Positions 18,615 through 30,500 of a stretch of 64,000 nucleotides of DNA are shown piece after piece (within the stretch, counting starts at the first letter, position 1; each line of letters opens with the position of its first letter). A program made the position numbers and the translations under genes. The stretch is taken from assembly GCA_946965045.2 (NCBI GenBank), contig OX337237.1:2914001-2978000 (forward strand), written 5' to 3'. The notes below the pieces were generated by a model. It was not told the DNA's origin. It worked only from the letters and a program-made list of their open reading frames with translations, and did not search any database. This DNA comes from Epithemia pelagica. Taxonomy: Eukaryota; Bacillariophyta; Bacillariophyceae; Surirellales; Surirellaceae.

Positions 18615-20576
18615 TTATGTAATTTTCGTGTCGTCATGGCGGTCCATCGTGGGGAAACAAATGTGATATCCCGTCATTTCGTGGGAGGTATCGGCCACGA
18701 CAATTAGATACGACGGCGAAGGACCATCCAGTGTTGTGGGGTCCTTCTTATTCTTGTCGTTCTTGTCGTCGTCGTCGGGCGGGGATGCCAATGGAAGAAC
18801 GACCAAGTCATTGGGTTTGTGTGCCTCTTGTGGTTGTAGTTGTTGTTGGGATGCATGATCAATAAAACACACCAAGGGTGGCGGTGGTGTCGCTTCCTCC
18901 TCGTCGTCGTTGTCGTCGTCTTGTTGTTGTTGTTGTTGCACAATCCATGGAGCCAAATTCCAGGCTTGAATGGTACCATCGTTGCCCGTCGTCCACAAGA
19001 AGAACCCTTCATCCTCAACATTTCGTCGTGTCGTGAATGGTTCGAACGACGATCCAAAATGCCAAGATCGTGGTCGTGGGGGTGAGGGTGCAAACACGAC
19101 ACGGACAATGGATCCGGCATGTGCCTGTTGCCATCGTCCCATGAGCTGCAAACAATCGTGGTCGTCGTCGTCGTTGTCGTCATCGTCCTGGTGGTTGGGT
19201 GGAGTCGTGGACGATTCGACAAATTCCAAGAGGGCGACGGACCCATCGCCCAATCCTACCGCCAGGTACTGTCCCGTGTTATTCCAGTGCAAGCAATGCA
19301 CGAGGGGAGGATTGCACACTTGGGAGATGGACTCGTCCGACACGATGGTGGCCATGACGTATTGTTGTGGTTGGGGTAATGTGCTGGTGGTGGTATGTTG
19401 TGACGAGTCGTGGTGGGTCTGGTGGTTGTTGCACCACCAGGCATGGACGTGTGCCGTGACATTCCACAAGGATACGGTACAATCGGTTCCACCCGTGGCC
19501 AACCAAATGGGACCGTCCTTCTTTGTGTCGTTGTGCTGGTTTGGGTGGGGTCGAAAGGCGGCACACGTTACCAGGGTTGTGGACTCGGCCAATTCTTGTT
19601 CGTCTGGATCATGATACCAACGAGCCAAGCGTTGAAATGACAATGGTACTGGTGATGGATGGGGTGGTGGTTCTTCTTGTTCTGAGTGGTGTTGGTCGTC
19701 GTCCGGATTCCTCTCGGTTGTTCTTTGACAGCCGTACAAGTGAAGGAGACCGGCATCGTCGGCACTGGCCACCAGAAATCGTTGGGATTGTGATGGTGGG
19801 TCGGACGAGGAACCGGAATGGAACAACTGTGGAGTTTGTGATAACGGGAGGACGGCCAATTGGTTGATTTCGTCCGTGGCGACCGGCACGGAAGAAAACG
19901 ACGAGGAGGGCGTGGCAGTGTGATGTGGCGATTGTTCGTGTGGTGATGGTTCCTTGGCATTGTTGTTGTTGGACGACCACACGCCGAATGGTATTTCTGG
20001 TACCGGCACTGTGACGAGTGGCCCCGTGGCATGGGACAGATCCTGACCCACGATGCAAGCGACGGCTGTGGGAGTGTCGTTGTTGTCATGGTTGTGGTTG
20101 TCATTGTGGTTGTCGTCGTGAGACCCAGAACCACACCACGAGGCTAGCAGGACCGTGACGGGTCGTGCAAAGAGAGACACGGACGACGACGACGACAAGG
20201 ACGACGAAGGGATGACGGTCAAGGCGGTAATGATCCAGGGTGGTTTTTGTGACGACAACGACAATGACCGGAGTCGAAGGCAGGTGGTGGCTCGAACGAC
20301 TCGGTGATTCTTGTTGGTGTTGTTGTTCTGGTTGGTGGAGATCTCCCAGAGTCGTACCGTCCCATCGTCGGATCCGGATACAATCAAAACCTTGTTGTTG
20401 TTGTTGTTGGTCTGATTGTCATTCTCATCCTCATAATGATACGAATACGACTCCAAACACGTGACGGATCCTTGATGACCCGGAAACTTGTAACTGCCCG
20501 CCAAAATGGGGTTCCTCCTGTTGCGAATGGTGTTGTTTGTATGAGTGCTGGATCTCGTTGGGGTGGTGGTCGACAT
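18615..20576 (-). CDS. WD40-repeat protein, WDR53-like
   Basis: 653 aa from the ATG at 20576; the frame is open further upstream, but that part is low-complexity (KKKKKK, TTTTT). WD repeats seen in order: FPGHQGSVTCLES...VLIVSGSDDGTVRLWEI; DEINQLAV...FLVASADDAGLLHLYG; TLVTCAAFRPHP...IWLATGGTDCTVSLWNV; PPLVHCLHWNNTGQYLAVGL-GDGSVALLE; AHAGSIVRVVFAP...FLWTTGNDGTIQAWN; and a last strand LIVVADTSHEMTGYHI. The order and the phrases around EIN-L-ASADDxG and TGGNDG match the WDR53 family. That family is a propeller adaptor linked to CUL4-DDB1 in animals; such a role here is inference. Long Asn, Gln, Asp and His homopolymers are inserted between the blades. It diverges from the UBR gene. Confidence 0.75.
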   Translation of the reverse strand: MSTTTPTRSSTHTNNTIRNRRNPILAGSYKFPGHQGSVTCLESYSYHYEDENDNQTNNNNNKVLIVSGSDDGTVRLWEISTNQNNNTNKNHRVVRATTCLRLRSLSLSSQKPPWIITALTVIPSSSLSSSSSVSLFARPVTVLLASWCGSGSHDDNHNDNHNHDNNDTPTAVACIVGQDLSHATGPLVTVPVPEIPFGVWSSNNNNAKEPSPHEQSPHHTATPSSSFSSVPVATDEINQLAVLPLSQTPQLFHSGSSSDPPSQSQRFLVASADDAGLLHLYGCQRTTERNPDDDQHHSEQEEPPPHPSPVPLSFQRLARWYHDPDEQELAESTTLVTCAAFRPHPNQHNDTKKDGPIWLATGGTDCTVSLWNVTAHVHAWWCNNHQTHHDSSQHTTTSTLPQPQQYVMATIVSDESISQVCNPPLVHCLHWNNTGQYLAVGLGDGSVALLEFVESSTTPPNHQDDDDNDDDDHDCLQLMGRWQQAHAGSIVRVVFAPSPPRPRSWHFGSSFEPFTTRRNVEDEGFFLWTTGNDGTIQAWNLAPWIVQQQQQQDDDNDDEEEATPPPPLVCFIDHASQQQLQPQEAHKPNDLVVLPLASPPDDDDKNDKNKKDPTTLDGPSPSYLIVVADTSHEMTGYHICFPTMDRHDDTKIT

Positions 20577-21515
20577 GATGGTGTTGTGTGTGTTGTGTCG
20601 TGTCGTGTTGTGGAGAGCGAGAAAAGGGTGAATGGTGGGGTGCCGCCCTGTTTCTCTTGGTAGTGTGTATTCGGCACGTCCACGTGGGGTCGTCGAACGG
20701 TATCCCGTATCCAGGAGAGGATGGTGGTGTGGTTGTTTGCTGGGTTGGTTGTGTTGGTTGGGTCTTCTCTTCTTCTTCTTCTTCTTCGTCGTCGTCGTCG
20801 TCGTCTTTTTTGTGTTGCGATCTTTGTGGAGGAGGATGTGGGTCCTTTGTGTCGACGGCGGATCGGTCGCGTAAAAAGAGGTCGCACCTGTCAATGGGTC
20901 GCAGATGGGGGTCGCGGATAGATGCTTCCAGCGAGCCGGCCCGTCCCGGGACGGACCGGCGGACAGACATGGCGCAGCTCTCATTGTGCTTGAAACTGAC
21001 AAAACGCACCACACACACACACACAGACAGCACAGTGCCGCGAGAAACCAAACGGAGCGAGGAAGAACACAACCATCATCGTCTTCTTCATTCGTCGTTC
21101 TACTAGAATAGTGTCTCCAAACTTGCGCTGGACATCCATTCTCAACGGCAATCCTCCTCCTCCTCCTCCTCTTCTTCTTCTTCTCGAGAAAAGAAAAAAC
21201 CCCTCAAAACCGACTTTCACTACTTCCAGGAACACAAACAACCGACAGTGGGAGAGAGACAAAAGAGAGACGAGAATTCCTACAGTTTCCCAAAAAGCTC
21301 AAACTCCCACTCTAGCAGCGCGTTTCCAGAAACCACGGGTGGTCCTTGGTTGGAGGTGTTTGGTTTTGTTGGAGGATCTCTGCAGCGCCGTATTGAAAGA
21401 AGAGTCTCTGGTTTTTGTGACAAAAAAAGACCTTGCTTGGAACAGTTGCATTCTGATTCGTTTCCATTGAAACAGTCACAACGCACCACCACGACAACAA
21501 GAACAGTATCACACC
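20577..21515. promoter_or_regulatory. Bidirectional promoter between WDR53-like and UBR genes
   Basis: A 939-bp region between two divergent ATGs. Microsatellites: TTC/GTC run at 20768-20805, AC repeat at about 21011-21024, and TCC/TTC run at about 21152-21184. Polypyrimidine near the UBR side is typical of core-promoter surroundings. No independent gene seen. Confidence 0.5.
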
Positions 21516-24500
21516 ATGGCGCATCCCTGGCATCCTCGTGAAGATGATGACGATGAGGATGACGAAGAAGAAGAAGACGAACAAGAAGAGACCCCCAACT
21601 TGTCTCGTCCCACAATTCCTCCTTCGATTTTGAGTACTTCCCGATCACAACAACAACCGCAACCACAACAAGGCGGCGGCGGCGACTATCCCTTGCCCGC
21701 CGTGTTGCAGTTTTGTCCGGGCGGTGTGGCGACGCCGCACCTTCCTCTTTCGTCGTCGTCTTCTCGTGTGTGGCCCGACGACTCGAATCGCCCCTTTTCC
21801 TATGCCTTGAATCAATTGTCGGCCCAACAACAAGCCTCCTTGCTGGCCCAAGCGCAAGCCGCCGACGATCGTTTGCGGCAGTACGCCCTCTGGTATCATG
21901 CGCAGGAGCAACAACAGCAGCCACAATCGTCCTCCACCACGACCACTACATCCTCTACTCATTTGCCGGCCCATGCGCGTCCTTCCTTGTCGGTCTTGTG
22001 CCATGCCGTCTTTGGTCGATTCACGGGCGTCTCGCCCGAGACGGTCAAGGACTGGGCCAATGCTCTTGTCCTGTCCTATTTGGATCGCGACGAAGCCCGC
22101 GAAGCCGCCATGTCAGTGCAATGTACCGTGGTGGGAAGCAGTGAGGCTCCACAACCGCAACCACTGGTGGAATCCATTCCCACGTCCGAGGAAGAAATTT
22201 GGAACGAGCCGACAACAACAAGTCCACTCGTGGCACCCCAATCCTTCTTGTCGTCCGCTCGTCCTCGCACCACATCCTCTTCCTTGGCGAGTCGTCTCAA
22301 GGATCGCTTGGCCCGAGCTCATCCGGGCATGAAGCGGCCCCGTCGTCCTTGCGGTTACGTCTTTCAACGCGGCGACATTGCCTGGAATTGTCGCACCTGT
22401 CAAACCGATGCCACCTGTGTCATTTGCGACGAGTGTTTTCGTAACTCCAATCATGAGGGTCACGAGGTCTACTTTCATCGCACCAGTCCCGGTGGGTGTT
22501 GCGATTGCGGCGATGTCGAAGCCTGGAATATACATGGGTGTTGTCCCACGCATCAACCGGAATTGACGACGACTGCCCAAGAAACGACGACCATGGAATC
22601 CTCGACCACGACGTGGAATTCGGTGGACCCGACCAATCCAACGACTTCTACTCCATCCACACCTTCGGTGGTCTCCATGGCGGCCGATCCCTTGGAAGCA
22701 GTCCGGACGGCCCTCAAGGGCTATGAATTGCAACAAGAAACGCTCGGGCAGGCTCCCACGGCCTTGCCTCCGGCCACGACAGCCGCCTTGGCGACGGTGA
22801 TTGGCGCCGCCGTCTCCTGCCTGGTGCAAGCCGTTCAAGGCGCGGGCGTTGGTGCCGATCCCTTGCAATTTCCCACAGCCTGGCCCCTGGAAGCGAGTTT
22901 ACTCAGTGGAGACCCGGCGGAGGAATTTGCCGCGGGACACTTACCCTTGCCACCAAACTATCAATTGCAATTGCGCTTGCACAATGACGATGTCCATACC
23001 TTTGAAGAAGTCATTGATGCCCTGCATCAACCCACAAATACAACTGGAGCAGCCGCCGCGGGAGCCTTTGGGGCTCCTCCGCCCAACAATCGTGGGGGTG
23101 GTGGTCCTCCAGGCCTGTCTCGACACGGAGGAGGACCCGATCGAATCCGACCCGGAACGGCGGCTCCGGCTCCACCGCGCGAACCGCCTTCGTTGGTTCC
23201 CTTGCGCGAACAAGCGACGGAAATGACCCATCACGTCGATGCCGATGGCCAAGTCGTGGTCAAGACCTACGACAATTGTCGCTTGGCCGTCCACGGCTTT
23301 GGTCGATTAAAGGTCCGCGGTTTGCAATGTGCCGTCGTCAGTACGGCCCAAGTCGACTTGGAACAACGGGCCCGACACTTGGCCGTGTGGTTGACCGAAG
23401 TGTGTGCCGCGCATCCCGTCGCGGCCGCTCTCTGCATTCATGCCTTGGTCCAAATCGACGATACGGAACCGCTGGCTGGATATTACGTTTGGTCCGAACC
23501 CCGTACCATTCCCCCCTGGGTCGGATCGGCCCAATTCGAACAAGATGCAGTGGCGGCCTGTCGACACCGACTTCAAGTTTTTGCACCGCACAAGGCCTCG
23601 TCGTATTTGACGCGCTTGGAGGCGTGGAAATTGCACGATGTGGCCAAGGGATTGCCGGGGTTTGCCGCATGGACGCGGGCCGACGTGCAGTATTATCAAG
23701 GTCACGGATCGTGGCGTCGCTTGGCACTGCAACGTCATGGCAAATCGCCCCATGCTCTGTGGGGAACCTTGCCCAGTCGGTATCACCCCCGGGCCGACCA
23801 ACACGACCTGTTGCGGCACTTGACATCATCCGACGGCAAACCGCCCGCGCAACCCGATACGGGCATGCACTTGGTGGAACCCCTCTATGTGGTGGATACC
23901 GATTTGCGCAAACAACAAGAAGCCGATCGGATTTCCAGCAGTGTCTATCCGCACAAATTGCCGGGATTGCATCTCGTGTGGAAACCCCTGGGCTTGTCGT
24001 CGTCGTCGACCAATAATGAACCTGAGGAGCCCAATCCCCAACAGGTTCGTCACTTGTTGGCCATGTCCTCGTATCGGGCGCCCGTGTCGTCCATTTTGTG
24101 GCTCTTGTTGTTGGATCCCTATCCGACCAAGCAATTGCGGGGCGCCACACACGCCTTGTTTTTGTCGCTGCTGACCGATTCGCGCTTCAAGTGTCGCTTT
24201 GCCGCCGCCTTTGGCGTCGCCTACCGACCCTTGTCGACCTTGTTTTGTGCCGGCGTGGGGACCGAAGCCGATACGCCCTTGCATTTTGCCGTGCAAATTT
24301 TGACGGCGGGCAGTTTGGTCCGGGCCCTTGGACACTTGCCGGCCACCCAACACTTGCTCTTGAGCGACTCGGCCCCATCACGACAAAACGACGACGCCCA
24401 CAACCACCAATCCTCGTCGTCCTTGGGAGTCTTTTGTTTGCCCATTGCCCATACCATTGCCCGATGCATTCATACCAACTTGTTGGGCGCCACCAAGGAA

Positions 24501-27500
24501 GTCAATATGATTTTGACCAATGCCTTTCGAACCCATCGACGATCGCGACGACGACAACGACAACGACTTCACCAACAACCACACGAACGGACGCGGGGAA
24601 CGGCCCATCCCGACGCCTTGCACGACGAAGCAGGCGACCATGACGACGACGACGACCTAATGGAGGAAGAGGAAGAGGACGTTCTCCTGGAAGAAGAGGA
24701 CTACGACGACACGACGGCCGCTCATACGGCGAGTAGCAATGCGACCTTGTTGCCCGCCTTGACGTATATTGCGGGAGAACATCCGTTGGTCACCTTGTTG
24801 CCAGCTGCTCCCGACGATGGCTTTTTGGATTCACGGTCGACACGGCACAAACGATTGCCGCATTTGCTCCGAGATTTGGAATATGTCATGGAAACACCGG
24901 GGACAGCTCTGCGATTGCTCTTGTATTCCCAATTTCCCGTGTATCAAGGTCAGACACCCCTGTCTCTGCGGAATAGTAGTACTAGTAACAGCAGTGGTGG
25001 TGGGTCTTCTCCGGACGATGTCTTGGTCTTTCCCACCGTCTTTGCCCGGTTGTTACGATTGGCGCAAGGAATGGATGCCCAAAAACGAAAAATATCCGGT
25101 GGACATGTCGAATACGAACAAAATCGATGGTTGGAAGCCTTTGGACTGAGTTTGAACATTGCCAGTGCCCGCGATGCCTTGGCCGAAAGTCCCGCCAAGA
25201 CAGATGCCGTCGTGGTGGATGGACGAAATTCGCAACAGCAACAACAAGAGACGCTGTTGGCGGCCTTTCGACAAGCCATGGGCAATCTCAATGCGGCCTT
25301 GTTGCGGGAAATCAAATTGTGGCTGTATCGAGAGGGATTGTTGGAAACCGGATTGCCGATTCCATCGGGAGGTGGCTTGCATGGACCCATGGATTTGGCC
25401 CAAGCGGGAGCCTTGCAACGGAGTACCTTGCATGTCACGGGCAGTAGTAGTAGTACCAGCAGTACCAGCGGGGATCGTCCCGCCATGGATACCAGTCCAC
25501 TAGCAGCGTCGTCGTCGGCGGCGGCGGCACCGTCCAGTGGCAGTGGCAGTTTGGCAGGCAGTTATCTGGGTGGCAACAGTAGCAGTGCGGGTCATCACTT
25601 GTTTCATCACCATTCCAGCAATCACAACATGGTGGCCTTATCGTGTGCCACGGGTGTCAAAATGACGGAACATCAATTGGGATTGATTGAAAATGCCCTC
25701 AAGGCGGAAGGAGAAATGCGGCTCCATCGATTGTCCGCCCTCGGTGTGGCGCCGACGACGACCCTCGGAGATTGTGCGACGGGGCCGTCGGCTGGATTGG
25801 TCATGGGAGATTGGTTGCGAGTGCCTCATTCCCCCTTGGCCGGTGATTCCTTGTCCTTTCATTTGCCACTTCATCGGGCCTTGGCCAAGAGTATCCGGAG
25901 TTTGTGCTCGGTGGTCATGCCCGATTCCATCCGCGATGCGCATCCTCATACATGGTGGAAGATTCCCGTCTTGGACGATGACGCAACCATGGAGAATGCC
26001 GCTTCGGCACCCTATGCCTCCTCCTTTCCCATGCACCCATTGGTTCCTCTGCTCAAGCCTACCTTGCGATCATCCAATTGTCGAGTGGTATGGATGATGG
26101 GACCCGATTGTACTCCTCAAGAAGCTCAACGACGACGCGCTCGGGCGCGCAATGTTTCGGCTCACATTGCCGTGACCAAGGTGTTGCATTCCTTGGCCGA
26201 TCATCCCATTCGTTGTTTGGCGGCGGCGCAACAAATTGAGCGACATTTGTGGGCTCGCAATGGCAGTCCGGTCACGGGCATGGCCATGAATTATACCTCG
26301 ACTCCCTTGTGTCGGTCCTTTCGGGACTTGGATTTGTTGTTGGTGCAATTGTCCGCCACGGGATGGAATGTAGGACTGGGTGCCCGACGAGTGTTTGCTC
26401 TCTTGTTGTCGCGGTTCAATATGGACGGCTATTTGTGCGACCCCGAGCGGCGATACACGGGTGGTCCAGCGGCGGCGGCATCGCCCCCAAGAGCATCCGG
26501 CAGTGGCAGCAGAGCGAACAACAACAACAACAACAACAACAATCCCAACTTGAGCGCAGCAACGACCTCCGTGATGCAACAATTCCATCATGGCTCGGGC
26601 GGAATAGCAACTAATCCCAATACCTTTTTGTGGGTGAATCCACCGCGGTTACAAGATCCCGATCATGCCGTGGTGCTGTCCGAATCTTTCTTTTCGACTC
26701 TTTGTGTCTTGGTGACGGAACTTCCACCTCCACCACCGCGATCCGCCTCGGACAATGGTCCTTTGCGACAATCGATTCGCCGAGAATTGTTGCACGCCCT
26801 AGCGTCGGAGCCACGATCTCGGAGTGAAGCCATGGCTGCTGCCGCACTGGGAGTGATGCGTCGCGATGAAAGTGAGGGAAGTAGTAATGGCGGAGCAGCG
26901 AGTGGGGGTGGTACTGGTGGAGGACTGTTTCGAGCCACTTTTGCGCAAGTGCTGGATGAGATTGGACAGGCCAAAAAGACTACGGGTCGATCCCGGGGAA
27001 CTCCGGGTGCACCACCATCCTTTGAATTGTCGGCTGATTCTTGTGAAGAGTATGACCCAACCTTTTACCATTTGCGTCGACAAGATCATCAACATGCCAT
27101 GGACATTGTTGCTCGTTTACGCAAAGTGAAATTTCCAAATGAGTGTCTTCCATTGGTTTGTCCTCCACCCAAGGCACACCCACGGTTCTTACCCTGTCGG
27201 TTGCTCTTGCATTTACCCGCCCTCGATGCCTCGATTCGGCGTGCACTCTTGTTTGCTCTAACGGGAGGCTCCTGGTTACCACCGATGGAACCAGTACAAG
27301 TGCCACAAGAAGATCTTAAAATGTCCAACACCGATGGAGACGCCGAGGATGGCGACGTTATTTTACACGATGGATTGGCAGCACCGGCGAATTTCTCCAT
27401 GACAGCATCGGGAGATGTCGTTATAACCTCGTTTACTGGCGCCGATACTCCAGGCCGTCCATCGTTGGGACCACGACGCAACGCGACTCGGTCCGCCCTA

Positions 27501-30500
27501 GCATCCAGCAACAACCCGGTATCGTCCTTTCTCCGACGGCCTCAATCTCACGAACCTCATGACCCCCGTGGTGGCAAGCCATTCTCCAAAGAAGTGGTGG
27601 CCGCATCGGCCGTGTCATTTTTGGAAGTTTTGCAATTGTTAACTCTACAAGCACATACATTGGAAGAATGTGCGTCGTTGCATCGTACATTACCGGATTT
27701 GGATGAAGAATCCAGACTGATATCATCCGGTTTGTCAATAAATACGTATTTGAGTCGTTTGGTATGGGTTCCAGAAAGCATTGAAGACGTGTGGGCACTA
27801 AGACCGTCTTCACGGGGAGGCCCGTTGGATTCCAAAGGAAGTGGTGAGTGTCGAGGGTCTGTATTGGGTTTGCTGATTGCACTCTACGAACATCGTTCCG
27901 ATCATTCGGGGGGAACATCGGGAGGTGGGTCAGGAGGAGATGATTCCGATGATAATGCTGGTGGTGCCAACCTCATGGATGAAGGGCATCATGGAGGTGC
28001 GCGACAATTGGGAGCACATGGACTGAAATGGCTGCTGCGGTTTGTACGGGCGTTGGTGGACGGAGCTACGAGTGTCACAGCTGCCGCCAAGAGTGCGACA
28101 AGTGGCGTTCCCATTGCCATCGCGCTCCAATCGTCATCGTCAAAGAATAGCTCCCCTCAGTCTGGTTCATCAGTTTCCAAGTTATCGGCAACAGACGGTT
28201 CGTCGTCGTATACCCCGGGCGCTGCGACCTCTGCTGGATGGACGATTCATGAAGGTGTACGCACAACGATTCAAGGGATGCTTGATAATTTGCCAGATTT
28301 ATGGCCACTGGAAAAAAATAAACAAACCGCGGGAGATGGAAGTGGTGATAACAGTGCCATGAGTGCCAATCAAAGAAACAAGGAGGCCGGTAAAGAAGCC
28401 CAACGCCGTGTTATGGAGCTCATGATGCAGAAACAACGCAAATTTGCTGCCACTATTGATGACGGCAAGGGTTCATCCGACAACGTCTCTTCGGGGGTTG
28501 GTGTTGAAGAATGCATCATTTGTCGATGCGATGATGCCGATGGAGAAATCAACGGTCCTTTGGGTTACTTAGGACATGTCCAACGTTCCAGAGTATCTCA
28601 AATGCGGTCTTCACTGGAAGCGGAAATGGCTGATACCGACAGTGAAAATGGTTCCGGGAACAGTCGCGCGGCAATTCTTACAAAAACGTTTAGAGTTATT
28701 GGTCACATGGGATGTCAACTTCGCGAAACAGAGGCTCTGGATTCCAAGCCTTTAATGTGTCTCCCAAGAGGGAGTGTTGTGACCGTACTGAAACGAGCGT
28801 TCTCGGCTGAATATGGCATTTTGTCGCGACGTGTGCTGGTTCGCCACGTCAAGAAAGCCGACAATAATGCCTGTCCAGTTATTTCTGAAGGCTGGGCGAG
28901 CGTCATGTCTTCGCAGGGATACGTTATTTTGAGTCCGCTTGGTTCATTGTGTTATTCCAACTCAAAGTGGGGTGCCACACGACCGATTGTCATGCAATGC
29001 GGACATGCGGCCCATTTGAAATGTGTGGAAACTCATACGCTTTCCTTGCATCAACGTGCGGCAGGGGAACAACCCTACGACGGTCGTTTTGCAGCCAATA
29101 TTGCAGACGGCGAATTCCTCTGCCCCCTTTGCAAACAACTATCGAATATTTTAATTCCTCGCGACGTGCCTCCGTCTGGGACGAAAGAAACATTGCCAGG
29201 CGCCGAAGCGTCCATTCAAGCTTATGATAAAATGGATGTGGACCAAGAGGGGAGCTCGAGCAATCTCGGGGAATCAAGTGGTCTTGTGTCTTCCAATCGA
29301 GTACGAGAAATCGGTGAGATATTCCATGTGTCACGGCTGGCAAATCCAAAGCCCGAAGATTTGAATGACCTACGAGTGAAAGCCTTGGAAGACTTTGGTT
29401 CACACTTGTATCAGGCAATGGAAGTCTCTTGGGACAGAACGATGAACAACCGAAAGAAACAGCAAAGATGGCATCCTGCGATTCGAAAATGGGACTATGA
29501 AGAAGAAGGAGGCTCTGGCGGAGGATCAATGGGTCTTCCGAGGCTTCTTCGAGAACAGCTAATTGCCTGGTCTGCGATTGGTCACAGCGCATCTTCAGCT
29601 GAAGCCGGTGCCCGTGGAGTTGAAGAAGTCCTCCCGTTTGGCATCTCATCACAGACAAGTGATCCTTGGAACGGATTCACCAAGAGCTCATTCAGGACAC
29701 ATGCTATGATACGAGAACTTAAACGAACCTTATCGGGTGCGTCGGGTTTGTTGGAGTTGCTCTGTTCAAAAATGACAAATCGACTTTCGGTATACACGGA
29801 AGAAGAAGAACCTCAGAGAAATCGAGAGGGTGAAACTCCTGTTATACTGCATTGTCTTGGGAATTTGCTCCAGGGGCGATCATGGATTGTTTCCACGGCC
29901 CTGGCAACTGCTAACTCAGTCACGGGCCCGGATTCAGCGAATGATCTGGCTCTTTGGACGGAATTGACTGCATTAACAGCAGCATTGCCCTGTCACACTG
30001 CTCGGGACGGGGTTTTGTCTCTTCGATGCGAAGCACGGGCAACTGCGGCTTCTATGTGGGCAACCAACGGCGGTGCATCGTCTTCAAACAATTCGAACTC
30101 CTCTAACAATGCTGCACTTCCATTGGCCGTGCGAAATGTGCTGACATCGGCAACGCCTCATATCCGGATGCCCGAATCATGGGGCTCAACGGACCCCTGT
30201 GTCACGGTTAGCCAGTCGACGAACTCAACCATGAAACCTTTTCGGCTAGGTATTGCATGTGGCTATTTGTATACTCCTTTGTTGGCTTGGGACTTGAACA
30301 CATTTACGGGTGCGGTTTTCTCAGCTCTGCTTCTACACGATGTTGACAAGCTTCCGAACAACCAAGAACTCCTTCAAATTGTTCAAATGCTGTTATGTGC
30401 TAGAATAGTGCAAGCCATATCTATCCCTGGTGGCTTTGAAGTCCCAGACAAGGACGACCTGGATGATGAAGATGAGTGTTGGACAACAGCAGATGAAGTG

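Noticed and set aside
20577-21020. 148-residue N-terminal extension of the WDR53-like protein
   Set aside because: Low-complexity Lys/Thr/His-rich sequence over microsatellites; the ATG at 20576 lies just before the first WD repeat.
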